This document shows, piece after piece, positions 24,159-32,675 of a stretch of 36,192 bases of DNA. The number at the start of each line of letters is the position of its first letter. Within the stretch, counting starts at the first letter, position 1. Location of the stretch: NCBI RefSeq assembly GCF_014698835.1, contig NZ_JACJTU010000063.1, forward strand, positions 1-36,192, in the 5' to 3' direction. Source of the DNA: Nostoc paludosum FACHB-159. GTDB lineage: Bacteria > Cyanobacteriota > Cyanobacteriia > Cyanobacteriales > Nostocaceae. A program made the position numbers and the translations under genes. The notes under the pieces were generated by a model. The model was not told the origin of the DNA, ran no database searches, and was given only the letters and a program-made list of their open reading frames with translations.

Positions 24159-24895
24159 GGTGGGAGGTAAAGTTGTAGGCGATGGACAATTTTTGTCCTT
24201 TGAGGCTTCACCATTTTATCTTTAGTTATTAACCATTAGCCATTAGAGGCTGGAACAGATAGAGGGCAAGGCTCCTCACTCAACAGTCAAAAGTTAACAG
24301 TCAACACTCCCAATACCCAAAATCTCAAATCTCAAATGAATTATTCCCTAGTCCCTGAACTGAATCGTGGTCTATAAACGTGAAAATAGTTGTAAAAGTT
24401 TGGTTTTTTGGTCAATGATTAGTGGCTATGAGCCGATTACTAAAGATTCAGAACTTGATCTCTAACTTTTAACAGAAGACAATTGGATTTGGTAAGTGAT
24501 AAGTTTTTGCTGTGTAATTTATTGGTTCGTAGTTTAGTTGTAATTATTTTTGCAAAGAAAATTTATTAAAAAATAAGTATATTTTAATACTTGGTAAATA
24601 AGGGTTTTTAGCGAAGTTAATTACAATAGCCATTTCATAAATTAAGATGAGATAAATTGACAATTGGGAGAAAAAGTAAATATTCTCTCTAGTCACTTTA
24701 GTAACGACTTTCTTTGTAAAGTTTACGGTGAAAGTGTTCTAAGCTTTAGACTCTAGTTTCAATATCTGAATCGACCAATTCCCGAATCACCGGTTGGAAA
24801 TGGAGTTTAATGATTCGGTTTCCCCAGTCTGACAAAGAAAGAACGGGGTAGCTACTGATTCAGCTTCCAAAATTTAAAAAAGGGGAATTTAATAA
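24159..24895. other. 737-base intergenic region, divergent genes
   Basis: No convincing protein gene. The left part carries low-complexity repeats (AACAGTCAA and AATCTCAA units, about 24285-24340). The middle, 24520-24640, is very AT-rich. The right part has an inverted repeat CCGAATCA (24782-24789) / TGATTCGG (24811-24818) about 80 bases before the next start codon. I found no tRNA-like fold. A long leader or small RNA for the plus-strand gene is possible but unproven. Confidence 0.5.
24782..24818 (+). promoter_or_regulatory. Inverted repeat in leader of small gene
   Basis: Eight-base complementary arms (CCGAATCA and TGATTCGG) enclose a 21-base loop containing ACCGGTTGGAAATGGAG. It may be a leader structure. 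No T-run follows. Confidence 0.35.
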
Positions 24896-25168
24896 ATGGA
24901 GAGAAAAATAGTGAATAAGGATGATTTTATCTATCCTCGCGGTCGCTACTACGGTCAAGTAAAGCCAGAAAACTTGGTTTTTAATGCGAATCTACAGGAA
25001 TTTGCTCAAAAAGTAAGCTATATTTGCAACCTGGAAACGGGTGGAAAAATGGCTCCAGATGAAGCTTACGACCAAATCAAGGATTTATGGAAACAGTTGA
25101 AACGCTCAAAAAAAGAGCTGAGAATTGGAGAAGATCCATTTTTGGATGACGGACAGATTCAAGATTAA
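24896..25168 (+). CDS. Small conserved-looking protein of unknown function
   Basis: A 90-residue soluble, charged protein. The start ATG follows AAAAGGGGAATTTAATAA, a good ribosome binding site. The central part (LQEFAQKVSYICNLETGGKM then PDEAYDQIKDLWKQLKRSKKEL) is predicted helical, and the tail is acidic (GEDPFLDDGQIQD). It looks like one of the small cyanobacterial hypothetical families, but I cannot name a function. It is monocistronic, with a long leader, and converges with the adenylyl cyclase gene. Confidence 0.8.
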   Translation: MERKIVNKDDFIYPRGRYYGQVKPENLVFNANLQEFAQKVSYICNLETGGKMAPDEAYDQIKDLWKQLKRSKKELRIGEDPFLDDGQIQD

Positions 25169-25195
25169 CAAGTTAATTAAGAGTGAAAAGTTCAA

Positions 25196-25225
25196 AGTCC
25201 AGCCCAGAAAAAGCATTTCTGGACT
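25196..25225. terminator. Hairpin between convergent genes
   Basis: AGTCCAG (25196-25202) pairs with CTGGACT (25219-25225), or alternatively CCAGAAA (25204-25210) with TTTCTGG (25216-25222). It lies between the ends of two convergent genes, as a shared terminator would. T-runs on either side are weak. Confidence 0.45.
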
Positions 25226-25250
25226 CTTAGTAACGTTTTAAACTTGAAAA

Positions 25251-27845
25251 CTACTTAGCAATCATTGTCCAAACACCATCCCAGGATTCTGAAGGCGGCG
25301 TTTGTTGGTAATTACAAGCACGTTCTAGGTGGATATTCACAGCTTGGTCTTTAGGTTTGATGCGTTTGGCGGCTTCAAAGCAAGCGATCGCTTGGGAGAA
25401 GTTACGCGATAAATAAGCTGAGCGTCCAGTATGATAGTGAAACAAAAACTCTTGAGTGTTGGCATCTAAAGGAGTAGTGCGATCGCCAATTAACTCGTAG
25501 ATATTTACAGCCTGGTGTTTCCCTTTGACTCGAATTCTATCTAACTGGCGCACCCAAATGCGATCGCTGCAAAGTTGGTAAGTAAATTCACTTAAAAGAA
25601 TATCACAACCATATTCCTTAGTTACTCCTTCTAGGCGCGAACTCAAATTTACACCGTCGCCAATTACGGTATAATCCATTCGCTTGCGGGAACCAATATT
25701 ACCCGAAACCACTTCCCCAGAACTAATTCCAATGCCAATACGGATTTCTGGCTGTGCTTGGATAATTCGTCGCTGGTTAAATTCTTCTAAGCGTTGTCGC
25801 ATATCCAACGCTGACTGTACAGCCCTCCAAGCATGGTTTTCTGTAAGTGGTAGTGGCGCACCAAATACGGCCATTAAAGCATCACCAATAAATTTATCGA
25901 GTGTACCTTCATAATTAAACACTGCCTCCACCATCGTCTCAAAATACTGATTCAGCAGTGATACCACCTCAGCTGCACCGAGATTTTCCGTAAGTGTCGT
26001 GTAGCCTCGGATATCAGAAAATAAGATGGTTACTTCTTTGCGTTCGCTTACCATTAGGCCATCTTCACCCAAAGCCATGACTTGTTCGACTACATGGGGC
26101 GTCAGGTAGCGGGACATTGTAGTTTTCATACGTTTTTCTTGACTGATGTCTTCCAGCACTACCAAACCACCACGGACACCGCCTTCTGGGTTAGTCAGGG
26201 GATTAACAGTGAGATTGATACTGCGTTCTAATATTTGCACGCCATCGGATGTGAGAAACTGAGACTTGGGAGTTAGGGGTTGATTCCAGGGAATAAAAAC
26301 ATCAGGGTTATGGCGATCGCGCACTGCTAAACTTAAGTACTGAGTTTTCGATGCCGAACCCTGAGCGAAACTCAAAACTGGACAATCTACACTCATAACT
26401 TGATACAGTCCCACAATCAAAGTTTGTTCTGGCACATAATGTTTAGCTCCAGTTTTTAAACTATCTTCTAGCCGCATTTGCAGATTTTCAATCGGTACAA
26501 CTTCCCAAACTCGGCGACCAATCAAATTTTGTTCCCACAAAAGCTTGTTAGTTTTAGTAGTAGTATCTCCTATAGGGCAACCCAATAACTCCAAGGCTGC
26601 ATCATTAATTGTGACGATTTTCCCTGCCATATCTGTAGAAATTACAGCATCAGATAGGCTCTGCAAAATGTCTTTTTGATACTGTTTTTCTAACAGCACG
26701 TTTTCAAACAATCGAGCATTTTCTAAAGCAATTCCCGCCTGGATATTAAAAGCCCGCATAAACTCTTCATCAGAAGCAGTAAAACTGCTTTGCTGCTTAT
26801 TAATTAATTGCGTTACACCAATCAATTCATTTGCGGAATTAAAGACTGGTAAACACAAAATATTGCGAGTTACATACCCAGTTTTTGTATCTGTAGTCGG
26901 GTCAAAGCGGGGATCTTTGTAGGCATCAGGAATATTTAGAGCTTCACCAGTAGAAGCTACATAGCCAGCAATACCACGATTAGCAGGAATGCGAATTTCA
27001 ATTAAATTTGTGCCATCGGCTGCCGCCACTTTTGTCCAGAGTTCGCTCATTTCTTTACGATATAAAAATAGCGTACTGCGGTCTGCTTGCATTAAAATTC
27101 GAGCTTGCTCCATGACTATTTGCAAAGTCGCTTCTAAATCCAGACTTTGCCCTAGTGTCTGAGTTGCCCGCAACAAAGCCGTTGCGCCTCTTTGATTTCG
27201 GGCAGCTACATAAAAAGATTGGCAACTTTCTAGAATAATCCCAATAGAAGCAGCAAAATCTCGAAAACGTTCTTCATCATCATAATTAAATGGAATATTT
27301 CCAGTTTTATTAGCCAGTTGCACTACCGCTACAGTTTGGTTTTTGCTACTAATAACTGGCATACATAAAATATTGTGAATTTTGTAGCCCATTTGTTTTT
27401 CAAGTTCTGGGCTAAATAAGGGATGAGTATAGGTTTCAGATATATTTAGATATTGTCCTGTACTAGCAACATGACCAGGAATACCCACTGTAATGGGAGT
27501 ACGAATTTCTAAGAATCTTTGAGTATTATCTTGGGGAACTTTTGACCAAAGTTGGCCTTTGTCATGGTCAACTAAAAAAATAGCTGTGTGTTCTGCTTGG
27601 AGAATTTGACCAATTTTGAGTGTAATCGCTTCTAAAACTTTCTCCAACATAGTTTCTAGAGCTTCATTATTAATTAGTTCAATGGCTCTGAGAAATTGCT
27701 GAAACTCAGCCGTTATAAAGTCTAGTAAGCAAACAAATTCATTAACAGATAAATCTTTAACGCGACGCAGTAGGGCGTGAGTACGATTAACTTGAGTTAG
27801 TTCAGTTAATGTAGCCAAGACGCTGCCAGGGTTAGGGAGTGTCAT
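25251..27845 (-). CDS. GAF-GAF-PAS adenylyl cyclase, CyaB1/CyaB2-like
   Basis: Class III nucleotide cyclase of 864 residues making cAMP. Order: short N-terminus, GAF-A (about 80-240), GAF-B (about 255-420), PAS (about 430-560) and a catalytic domain (about 600-780), then one TPR-like helix pair (AYLSRNFSQAIACFEAAKRI). Both GAF domains hold the N-K...F...D-E motif of cyclic-nucleotide-binding GAFs (VQLANKTG..FNYDDEE; TQLINKQQSSFTASDEE). The catalytic metal aspartates are in LFSDIRGYT and KFIGDALMAVFG; the purine-site Lys is in LDKFIGD and a Thr (MDYTVIGDGVN) replaces the usual Asp, as in Anabaena CyaB1. I start at ATG 27845: the 52 codons above it are repeat-derived (HSPHSPHSL). Length and layout match CyaB1/CyaB2 (about 860 residues), where cAMP binding to a GAF gives positive feedback. 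Which paralogue it is remains open. Confidence 0.9.
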   Translation of the reverse strand: MTLPNPGSVLATLTELTQVNRTHALLRRVKDLSVNEFVCLLDFITAEFQQFLRAIELINNEALETMLEKVLEAITLKIGQILQAEHTAIFLVDHDKGQLWSKVPQDNTQRFLEIRTPITVGIPGHVASTGQYLNISETYTHPLFSPELEKQMGYKIHNILCMPVISSKNQTVAVVQLANKTGNIPFNYDDEERFRDFAASIGIILESCQSFYVAARNQRGATALLRATQTLGQSLDLEATLQIVMEQARILMQADRSTLFLYRKEMSELWTKVAAADGTNLIEIRIPANRGIAGYVASTGEALNIPDAYKDPRFDPTTDTKTGYVTRNILCLPVFNSANELIGVTQLINKQQSSFTASDEEFMRAFNIQAGIALENARLFENVLLEKQYQKDILQSLSDAVISTDMAGKIVTINDAALELLGCPIGDTTTKTNKLLWEQNLIGRRVWEVVPIENLQMRLEDSLKTGAKHYVPEQTLIVGLYQVMSVDCPVLSFAQGSASKTQYLSLAVRDRHNPDVFIPWNQPLTPKSQFLTSDGVQILERSINLTVNPLTNPEGGVRGGLVVLEDISQEKRMKTTMSRYLTPHVVEQVMALGEDGLMVSERKEVTILFSDIRGYTTLTENLGAAEVVSLLNQYFETMVEAVFNYEGTLDKFIGDALMAVFGAPLPLTENHAWRAVQSALDMRQRLEEFNQRRIIQAQPEIRIGIGISSGEVVSGNIGSRKRMDYTVIGDGVNLSSRLEGVTKEYGCDILLSEFTYQLCSDRIWVRQLDRIRVKGKHQAVNIYELIGDRTTPLDANTQEFLFHYHTGRSAYLSRNFSQAIACFEAAKRIKPKDQAVNIHLERACNYQQTPPSESWDGVWTMIAK

Positions 27846-27848
27846 GGA

Positions 27849-28024
27849 ATTTTGGGTATTAGGGATTGGTGACTGGGGACTGGGGATTAGAGAGTAGGTA
27901 TTGGAGATTAGGGAGTGTGGGGAGTGTGGGGAGTGTGGGGGGAAAGATTCTTCCCTATCCTCCCACACCTCCCACCCCTCCCATACTTCCTGCTTGCCCA
28001 ATACCCAATACCCAATCCCCAGTA
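27849..28024. repeat. STRR-type repeats between cyclase and sqdX
   Basis: Contains GGGACTGGGGACTGGGG units (near 27868), GGGAGTGTGGGGAGTGTGGG units (near 27912), and then the roughly complementary CCTCCCACACCTCCCACCCC (27960-27979) and CCCAATACCCAATACCCAAT (27998-28017). The facing G-rich and C-rich tracts could pair over the spacer. Confidence 0.75.
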
Positions 28025-28032
28025 CCCAATCC

Positions 28033-29154
28033 CTATTGTTGAGAAAATATCACCTTTTGATAGTAATTTTGTAGCTGGGCAGTGGCAGCCGCCCAACCCC
28101 AACTTTCTGCTTCTCGGCGAGCATTTTGACGGATGATGTCTCGTTGTTGTTTCTGTTCTAAGAGGCGGATAGTAGCTGCAATTGCCCCTTGAACATCTAC
28201 TGTTGGCTCAAAAAGATATCCATTGACACCATCTGTGACAATATCAGGAATTCCTCCAGAACGGGCTGCCACCACTGGACAACCGGCTGCCATTGCTTCT
28301 AGTAATACTAAGCCTAGTGTTTCGGTTCGGGAGGGAAAAACAAAGGCGTCAGCACTTGCAAAGGCAGAACCTAATTCTCGGCCCATGAGATACCCAACAA
28401 AATAAGTGTTTGTGCCAGCAAAGTGTTTTTCTAGTGCTTGGCGGTGAGGGCCATCCCCAACTAATGCCAATCGGGCTTCGGGAATTGCTTCTAAAATTGG
28501 TTTGATGCGCTCAATTTCTTTTTCAGCAGAGAGACGCCCAACGTAAAGTAGTAAGGGACTTTCTGGATGATTTTGCGATAAACGCGATCGCATCTCTACA
28601 CTTGCTAAATCTGGATGAAATAATTCCGTATCCACCCCACGCTGCCATAAATCTACCCGTTCAATACCGTGTGCTGACAGTTCCTCCATCATCGCTGTGG
28701 AGGTACACAAATTCAAAGCTGCTTGATTATGACCGGCTTTAAGGAGTTCCCAAAGCAGCCCTTCTAGCATTCCCAAGCCGTAATGCTGGAGATATTGGGG
28801 CAAATGGGTATGATAAGAGGCTACCAGGGGTATTTTGAGCATTTTGCTGTAGAATATGCCAGCTAAACCCAAAACTGCTGGATTGACGACATGAATAATA
28901 TCTGGCTGAAACTCTTCTAAGGCATAACCAATGGCTGGGCGGGGAAGTGCCATTTTTAATTCTGGATACAATGGCAGAGGAAAGCCAGTAATGCCGTAAA
29001 CTTTAGCGCCTTTATGTTCTGTGATGCCTCCATCAGGGGCAATCACCAGCACTTGATTACCATTGCGTTGTAGATGGTCAACGGTGTGGCGCAGGCGCGT
29101 TACAATGCCGTCAACCTTGGGCAAAAAGGTTTCGGTGAACAGGGCGATTCTCAT
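28033..29154 (-). CDS. sqdX: Sulfolipid synthase SqdX (UDP-sulfoquinovose:diacylglycerol glycosyltransferase)
   Basis: A GT4-family glycosyltransferase that moves sulfoquinovose from its UDP carrier to diacylglycerol, making the thylakoid sulfolipid SQDG. The 373-residue sequence has the SqdX opening MRIALFTETFLPKVDGIVTR, the acceptor region HVVNPAVLGLAGIFYSK, VASYHTHLPQYLQHYG, the nucleotide-sugar part LLYVGRLSAEKEIERI and the GT4 E-x7-E motif in FPSRTETLGLVLLEAMAAGCP. The co-directional partner sqdB lies just beyond an oppositely oriented acetyltransferase gene. SQDG replaces phospholipid under phosphate limitation. Confidence 0.92.
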   Translation of the reverse strand: MRIALFTETFLPKVDGIVTRLRHTVDHLQRNGNQVLVIAPDGGITEHKGAKVYGITGFPLPLYPELKMALPRPAIGYALEEFQPDIIHVVNPAVLGLAGIFYSKMLKIPLVASYHTHLPQYLQHYGLGMLEGLLWELLKAGHNQAALNLCTSTAMMEELSAHGIERVDLWQRGVDTELFHPDLASVEMRSRLSQNHPESPLLLYVGRLSAEKEIERIKPILEAIPEARLALVGDGPHRQALEKHFAGTNTYFVGYLMGRELGSAFASADAFVFPSRTETLGLVLLEAMAAGCPVVAARSGGIPDIVTDGVNGYLFEPTVDVQGAIAATIRLLEQKQQRDIIRQNARREAESWGWAAATAQLQNYYQKVIFSQQ

Positions 29155-29250
29155 ATAAAACTATTCAGTCCAGGCAGATAATCCCAGCTTTTCTTACGTT
29201 TCGTCTCAAAGACAGAGTAAACTATCTCCCGTGATGTAATCAATTCTGTT

Positions 29251-29712
29251 GTGAAATTCTCTATTCAAGAAATGACCAATCGTAAAGGCGAAATTGCTGA
29301 GGGCATTTTGCGATCGTTGCCTGATTGGTTCGGTATTGAGTCAGGGATTGTTGAGTATTGCCATCACATCAATGAACTCCCCCTATTCGCTGCTGTGACT
29401 CAAACAGATGTCGTTATAGGATTCCTTTCACTTCAGGAACACAATGAATTGACTGGAGAGATTTACGTTATGGGTGTTGTCCCCGAATATCATCATCAGG
29501 GCATTGGCAAGGCTCTAGTTGAATGTTCAGTTGAGTACTGCCGAAATAGAGGGCTAGAATTTCTCCAAGTGAAAACCCTTGGGCCATCGTCCCATAATTA
29601 TTTCTTCGATCGCACCAGAAAATTCTATCTTCACGTAGGATTTCGACCTCTTGAAGAATTTATGAGCATCTGGCCTGGCAACCCCTGTCTGATTATGGTT
29701 ATGGCGCTCTAA
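29251..29712 (+). CDS. GNAT-family N-acetyltransferase
   Basis: A 153-residue acetyl-CoA-dependent acetyltransferase. Motif A, the acetyl-CoA pyrophosphate loop, is VMGVVPEYHHQGIGKALVE (Q-x-x-G-x-G/A). It is followed by FLQVKTLGPSSHN and the motif B region RKFYLHVGFRPLEEF. The start appears to be GTG at 29251; ATG at 29272 (MTNRKGE) is another choice. The substrate is unknown. It lies in opposite orientation between sqdX and sqdB, so it interrupts what is otherwise a pair; this may be an insertion. Nothing shows a role in sulfolipid synthesis. Confidence 0.85.
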   Translation: MKFSIQEMTNRKGEIAEGILRSLPDWFGIESGIVEYCHHINELPLFAAVTQTDVVIGFLSLQEHNELTGEIYVMGVVPEYHHQGIGKALVECSVEYCRNRGLEFLQVKTLGPSSHNYFFDRTRKFYLHVGFRPLEEFMSIWPGNPCLIMVMAL

Positions 29713-29725
29713 AAACAACAATTGA

Positions 29726-29760
29726 CTGGTCGTCATATTGTGCTAGGATATGGCGACCAG
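29726..29760. terminator. Strong hairpin between GNAT and sqdB
   Basis: The 13-base arms CTGGTCGTCATAT (29726-29738) and ATATGGCGACCAG (29748-29760) pair with one G-U/A-C exception around a 9-base loop. It lies between convergent genes. Read on the minus strand it is followed by TCAATTGTTGTTTTTAG, so it could end the sqdB transcript. Confidence 0.55.
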
Positions 29761-29824
29761 CTTTCGGCCAGCGATTTACTTGAGTTAAATAGGGTTCTGT
29801 TAGCAGCCGCACGCCGGTTTAACT

Positions 29825-30979
29825 CTAGTTTCTGTGCCAAGAAACTTTAGGCAGAATTTGTTTTTTATCAACTCGTTTCTGATACTTGACTGCAAAGTTT
29901 AACAGAGAATCAAGTAAAGAATCAGAGAGAAAATGCGGCTGTAAACCTAAATCCAGCAATTTGGTGTTTTTTGCGTTGAAGTAATGTTCTTCTTTTTCGA
30001 CTCTGGGATTATCTAAGTTATTGATTTCTACATTCAATCCCACTGCATTCCCAGCTTTTTTCACCATTAATGCCAAGTCACCGACGCTGAATTGCTCGGT
30101 AAATTGGTTAAATACCCGGAATTCACCAGCTTGGGCAGGATTGGCGATCGCCAACTCCACACATCTGACTGTATCCCGAATATCCAAAAATCCGCGAGTT
30201 TGTCCGCCTTTGCCGTAAACGGTAAGCGGATGTCCAATCGCTGCTTGAATACAAAAACGGTTCAGTGCTGTACCAAACACGCCATCATAATCCAGCCGAT
30301 TAATCAATAATTCGTCCATTCCCGTTTCTTCGGTTAAGACGCCGTAAACCACACCCTGATTTAAATCTGTTGCCCGCAATCCCCAAATCCGGCAAGCAAA
30401 GTGGATGTTATGACTATCATGGACTTTGCTTAAATGGTACATTGAACCAGGTTGCTTGGGATAAGGTAGGGTATCCTTGCGCCCATTGTGTTCAATGGTG
30501 ATATAGCCTTCTTCGATGTCGATGTTGGGCGTACCGTATTCACCCATTGTCCCCAACTTCACCAAATGGCAATCTGGGAAATCTTCCCGCATCGCATACA
30601 GTAAGTTCAACGTCCCAACTACGTTATTGACTTGGGTGAGAACTGCATGTTCGCGGTCAATCATCGAAAATGGAGCCGAGCGCTGTTCGCCAAAATGCAC
30701 TATGGCATTTGGCTGAAATTGATGCAATGCTTTACTGAGAAACTCGTAATTTGTAATATCGCCAACGAACAGATCGATAGATTTACCAGTCAAATCTTGC
30801 CAGCGCTGGAGGCGTTGCCCAATAGGTGCGATCGGCGTGAGAGTTTCAACACCGAGTTCATTATCCCAGTGCCGCCGCACCAAACTATCTAAAATTCCAA
30901 CTTCATAACCTCGATTGGAAAGGTAAAGGGCAGTTGCCCAACCGCAATACCCATCGCCACCAATAACCAGGACTTTCAT
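29825..30979 (-). CDS. sqdB: UDP-sulfoquinovose synthase SqdB
   Basis: A short-chain dehydrogenase-type enzyme that makes UDP-sulfoquinovose from UDP-glucose and sulfite. The 384-residue product opens with the NAD-binding GGDGYCGWATALYLSNRGYEV, followed by DSLVRRHWDNELG, typical of SqdB. It contains VHFGEQRSAPFSMID and the catalytic Tyr-Lys region PGSMYHLSKVHDSHN (YxxxK). The C-terminal part has GGQTRGFLDIRDTVRCVELA. I start at ATG 30979; a GTG two codons upstream is also in frame. It supplies the donor for SqdX. Confidence 0.95.
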   Translation of the reverse strand: MKVLVIGGDGYCGWATALYLSNRGYEVGILDSLVRRHWDNELGVETLTPIAPIGQRLQRWQDLTGKSIDLFVGDITNYEFLSKALHQFQPNAIVHFGEQRSAPFSMIDREHAVLTQVNNVVGTLNLLYAMREDFPDCHLVKLGTMGEYGTPNIDIEEGYITIEHNGRKDTLPYPKQPGSMYHLSKVHDSHNIHFACRIWGLRATDLNQGVVYGVLTEETGMDELLINRLDYDGVFGTALNRFCIQAAIGHPLTVYGKGGQTRGFLDIRDTVRCVELAIANPAQAGEFRVFNQFTEQFSVGDLALMVKKAGNAVGLNVEINNLDNPRVEKEEHYFNAKNTKLLDLGLQPHFLSDSLLDSLLNFAVKYQKRVDKKQILPKVSWHRN

Positions 30980-31063
30980 CTTCACCAGTTTTTACTCGCT
31001 GATAGCTAAATCTATCAGGTTTGTGTCCCCTCTCAATCATCATTCTGAAAGAGATGTGGATTT

Positions 31064-31088
31064 TGGGCATTGGGCATTGGGCATTGGA
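31064..31088. repeat. TGGGCAT iterated repeat upstream of sqdB
   Basis: Three to four near-tandem copies of TGGGCAT lie between sqdB and the exported-protein gene. They are the same kind of repeat as at 16146-16180. Confidence 0.75.
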
Positions 31089-31169
31089 GGCAGAAGGCAG
31101 AAGTTCTTTAATGCAAGAATTTTGAATTTTGAATTTATTTGTCTCCCTCATCTCCCCATGCCCCATAAG

Positions 31170-31673
31170 TCAAGACTTTGGAATCCGATACTGCTGGGCA
31201 ATGTAATAGAACAAACGGTAGTAATTTGGAAATTCTTGGCTGTTGCTTCGTCCTTGCCAGTAGTATTTGACTTGATTTTGAGTTAGTGTCAGTGTCATTG
31301 AAGTTGCTTGGCGATCGCTTTCTACAACTAGCACGCCAGATATTCCTTGAGCAGTCTGAAAGTTGGGTTGTATCTTTTTCTTTGACTCTCGGTCTTTGTC
31401 AATCGAATTTGGTAGCTGTTGACTTGCCCACCCCCGAATTTCCAGTGCGTTGTTTTGGTCTGAAATAAAGGTAATTCCATCATTATTTTCTGGGGCTGGC
31501 AAAGAACTCCAATTACTCGGATATGGAAACTCAAAACCATAACGGGAATTGCTATAAGTTTTCCAAGCGATCGCTTCGGCGTTAAAATCAGTCGCACTAC
31601 AACCCCACACGATTGTTAACAGGGCTATGACCCTGCTAAAGCTGGCGGCAAACGGATAAATTTTTTGCCCCAT
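31170..31673 (-). CDS. Exported protein, PsbP-like fold suspected
   Basis: A 167-residue protein starting at ATG 31673 (eight codons inside the longest frame). The N-terminus KIYPFAASFSRVIALLTIVWGC is a signal sequence; the Cys could be a weak lipobox. The mature part begins KTYSNSRYGFEFPYPSNWSS, the kind of opening seen in PsbP-related and similar thylakoid-lumen or periplasmic proteins, and ends in YYRLFYYIAQQYRIPKS. Similarity to PsbP-like domains is only suggested by this opening. It has no obvious partner; sqdB lies downstream in the same direction. Confidence 0.65.
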   Translation of the reverse strand: MGQKIYPFAASFSRVIALLTIVWGCSATDFNAEAIAWKTYSNSRYGFEFPYPSNWSSLPAPENNDGITFISDQNNALEIRGWASQQLPNSIDKDRESKKKIQPNFQTAQGISGVLVVESDRQATSMTLTLTQNQVKYYWQGRSNSQEFPNYYRLFYYIAQQYRIPKS

Positions 31674-31900
31674 ACAGGTTTTATGAGCAATAACCATTTA
31701 CATTACGCATTACGCATTTCGCCAAAGTCACTGATTTTATACAAATACCAGAAACTCAAATCGATACCTTCGCTAATTTACAGGTTATTATTCCCAAATC
31801 AAGAAACTGCTGAATAAACGCACTATAAAACTCTCATCATAAGAACTATTTTTGTTTTTTCAGTATAAAAGTTTGCTTAAAGTGCTTGATCGCACAATTT

Positions 31901-32130
31901 ATGTACAGTGTATCTCACCCAGTTGAGTCAACTTTGGAGCTTTTTCACATCCAAACCAACACATCTTTGCAATTTGCAGCAAATCTTTCTGTAATTTGCA
32001 TCGGTAAGCCAAACGACCAACAATCTCCAGATATTGATGTTTCTGGCTTCCCGGATTCCCATGTGGTATCTCGAAATCCACGCCAGAATTTGGGTAAATA
32101 GGAATGAATACCATATTAATGTAAACAAAT
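31901..32130 (+). pseudogene. Frameshifted FHA-domain gene remnant
   Basis: From ATG 31901 the frame includes LELFHIQTNTSLQFAANLSV, then ICIGKPNDQQSPDIDVSGFP and SHVVSR, which reads as the first half of a forkhead-associated phosphothreonine-binding domain of the cyanobacterial type. After the Arg codon (32072-32074) the frame runs to a stop at 32099. If one base (an A at 32075) is skipped, the next codons read IHARIWVNRNEYHI, which continues the FHA motif (SR-I-H-A, then a strand). The later glycine/asparagine part (SSNGT) and any N-terminal zinc ribbon are missing. I infer a decayed gene with at least one frameshift and both ends lost. Confidence 0.6.
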
Positions 32131-32163
32131 GTAACGAAAATAGCGTCAAAACGTTTTACTGTC

Positions 32164-32192
32164 TTGACAAAGAATAGAAGAACCGATAACTT
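32164..32192 (+). promoter_or_regulatory. Candidate sigma-70-type promoter
   Basis: A perfect -35 TTGACA (32164-32169) lies 17 bases before TAACTT (32187-32192), a passable -10 element. A start would fall about 30 bases before the ribbon-helix-helix gene at 32229. Confidence 0.5.
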
Positions 32193-32228
32193 GATATACA
32201 TACCCGGGTAAGACCGTTAAAGAGTTAT

Positions 32229-32582
32229 ATGCAAACGCAAACTAAGCAAAAGGTCACTTTGTATTTATCGCCAGAGTTGCACAGAAAACTGAAGATTCGT
32301 TCAGCAATCGATTGCCAAGCAATGTCAGAGATCGCAGAACGCGCACTCATTTTTTATCTGTCTAATTCGGAATTAGTTGATGAAGTCGAAGCTTCATCTT
32401 ATGGGCGGACTCATAGAGTTTATTCATGCCCAACTTGTAATAGCTCACTAGTCTTACGTGATGGGGAACTGGTTACTTTAGGCAATCAACCAGGAGTAGT
32501 TGGTCAAGAGCATCTTTCCATTGATGAAATGGATGAAGATGAAACCCATCCCAAGGGTGAGGAAGAGTTGGTTCCTTGCTAG
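32229..32582 (+). CDS. Ribbon-helix-helix DNA-binding protein with CxxC site
   Basis: A 117-residue protein. Residues 8-48 (KVTLYLSPELHRKLKIRSA to ALIFYLSN) match the CopG/Arc ribbon-helix-helix pattern: one beta strand for DNA contact, then two helices. Next comes YSCPTCNSSLVLRDGELV, a single CxxC that could bind metal together with a partner chain, and the acidic tail MDEDETHPKGEEELVPC ends in a third cysteine. It may be a redox- or metal-sensitive regulator; targets are unknown. It precedes ycf46 by 93 bases in the same direction and may share its transcript. Confidence 0.75.
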   Translation: MQTQTKQKVTLYLSPELHRKLKIRSAIDCQAMSEIAERALIFYLSNSELVDEVEASSYGRTHRVYSCPTCNSSLVLRDGELVTLGNQPGVVGQEHLSIDEMDEDETHPKGEEELVPC

Positions 32583-32675
32583 ATAGGAATGATGAATGAA
32601 TAATTCATCATTTCGGTTGCCTTTACTAAAAGCAATGTCTGTACTGTCTCTATTAGGTCTCAAGTAGGTCGATGT

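Noticed and set aside
27846..28001. N-terminal extension of the adenylyl cyclase
   Set aside because: The extra 52 codons are made of GGGAGTGTG and ATTGGGG repeats; the natural start is ATG 27845.
29762..29824. Possible coding remnant between GNAT and sqdB (plus strand)
   Set aside because: The frame is open but short, and I recognise no motif; the hairpin explains the most obvious structure there.
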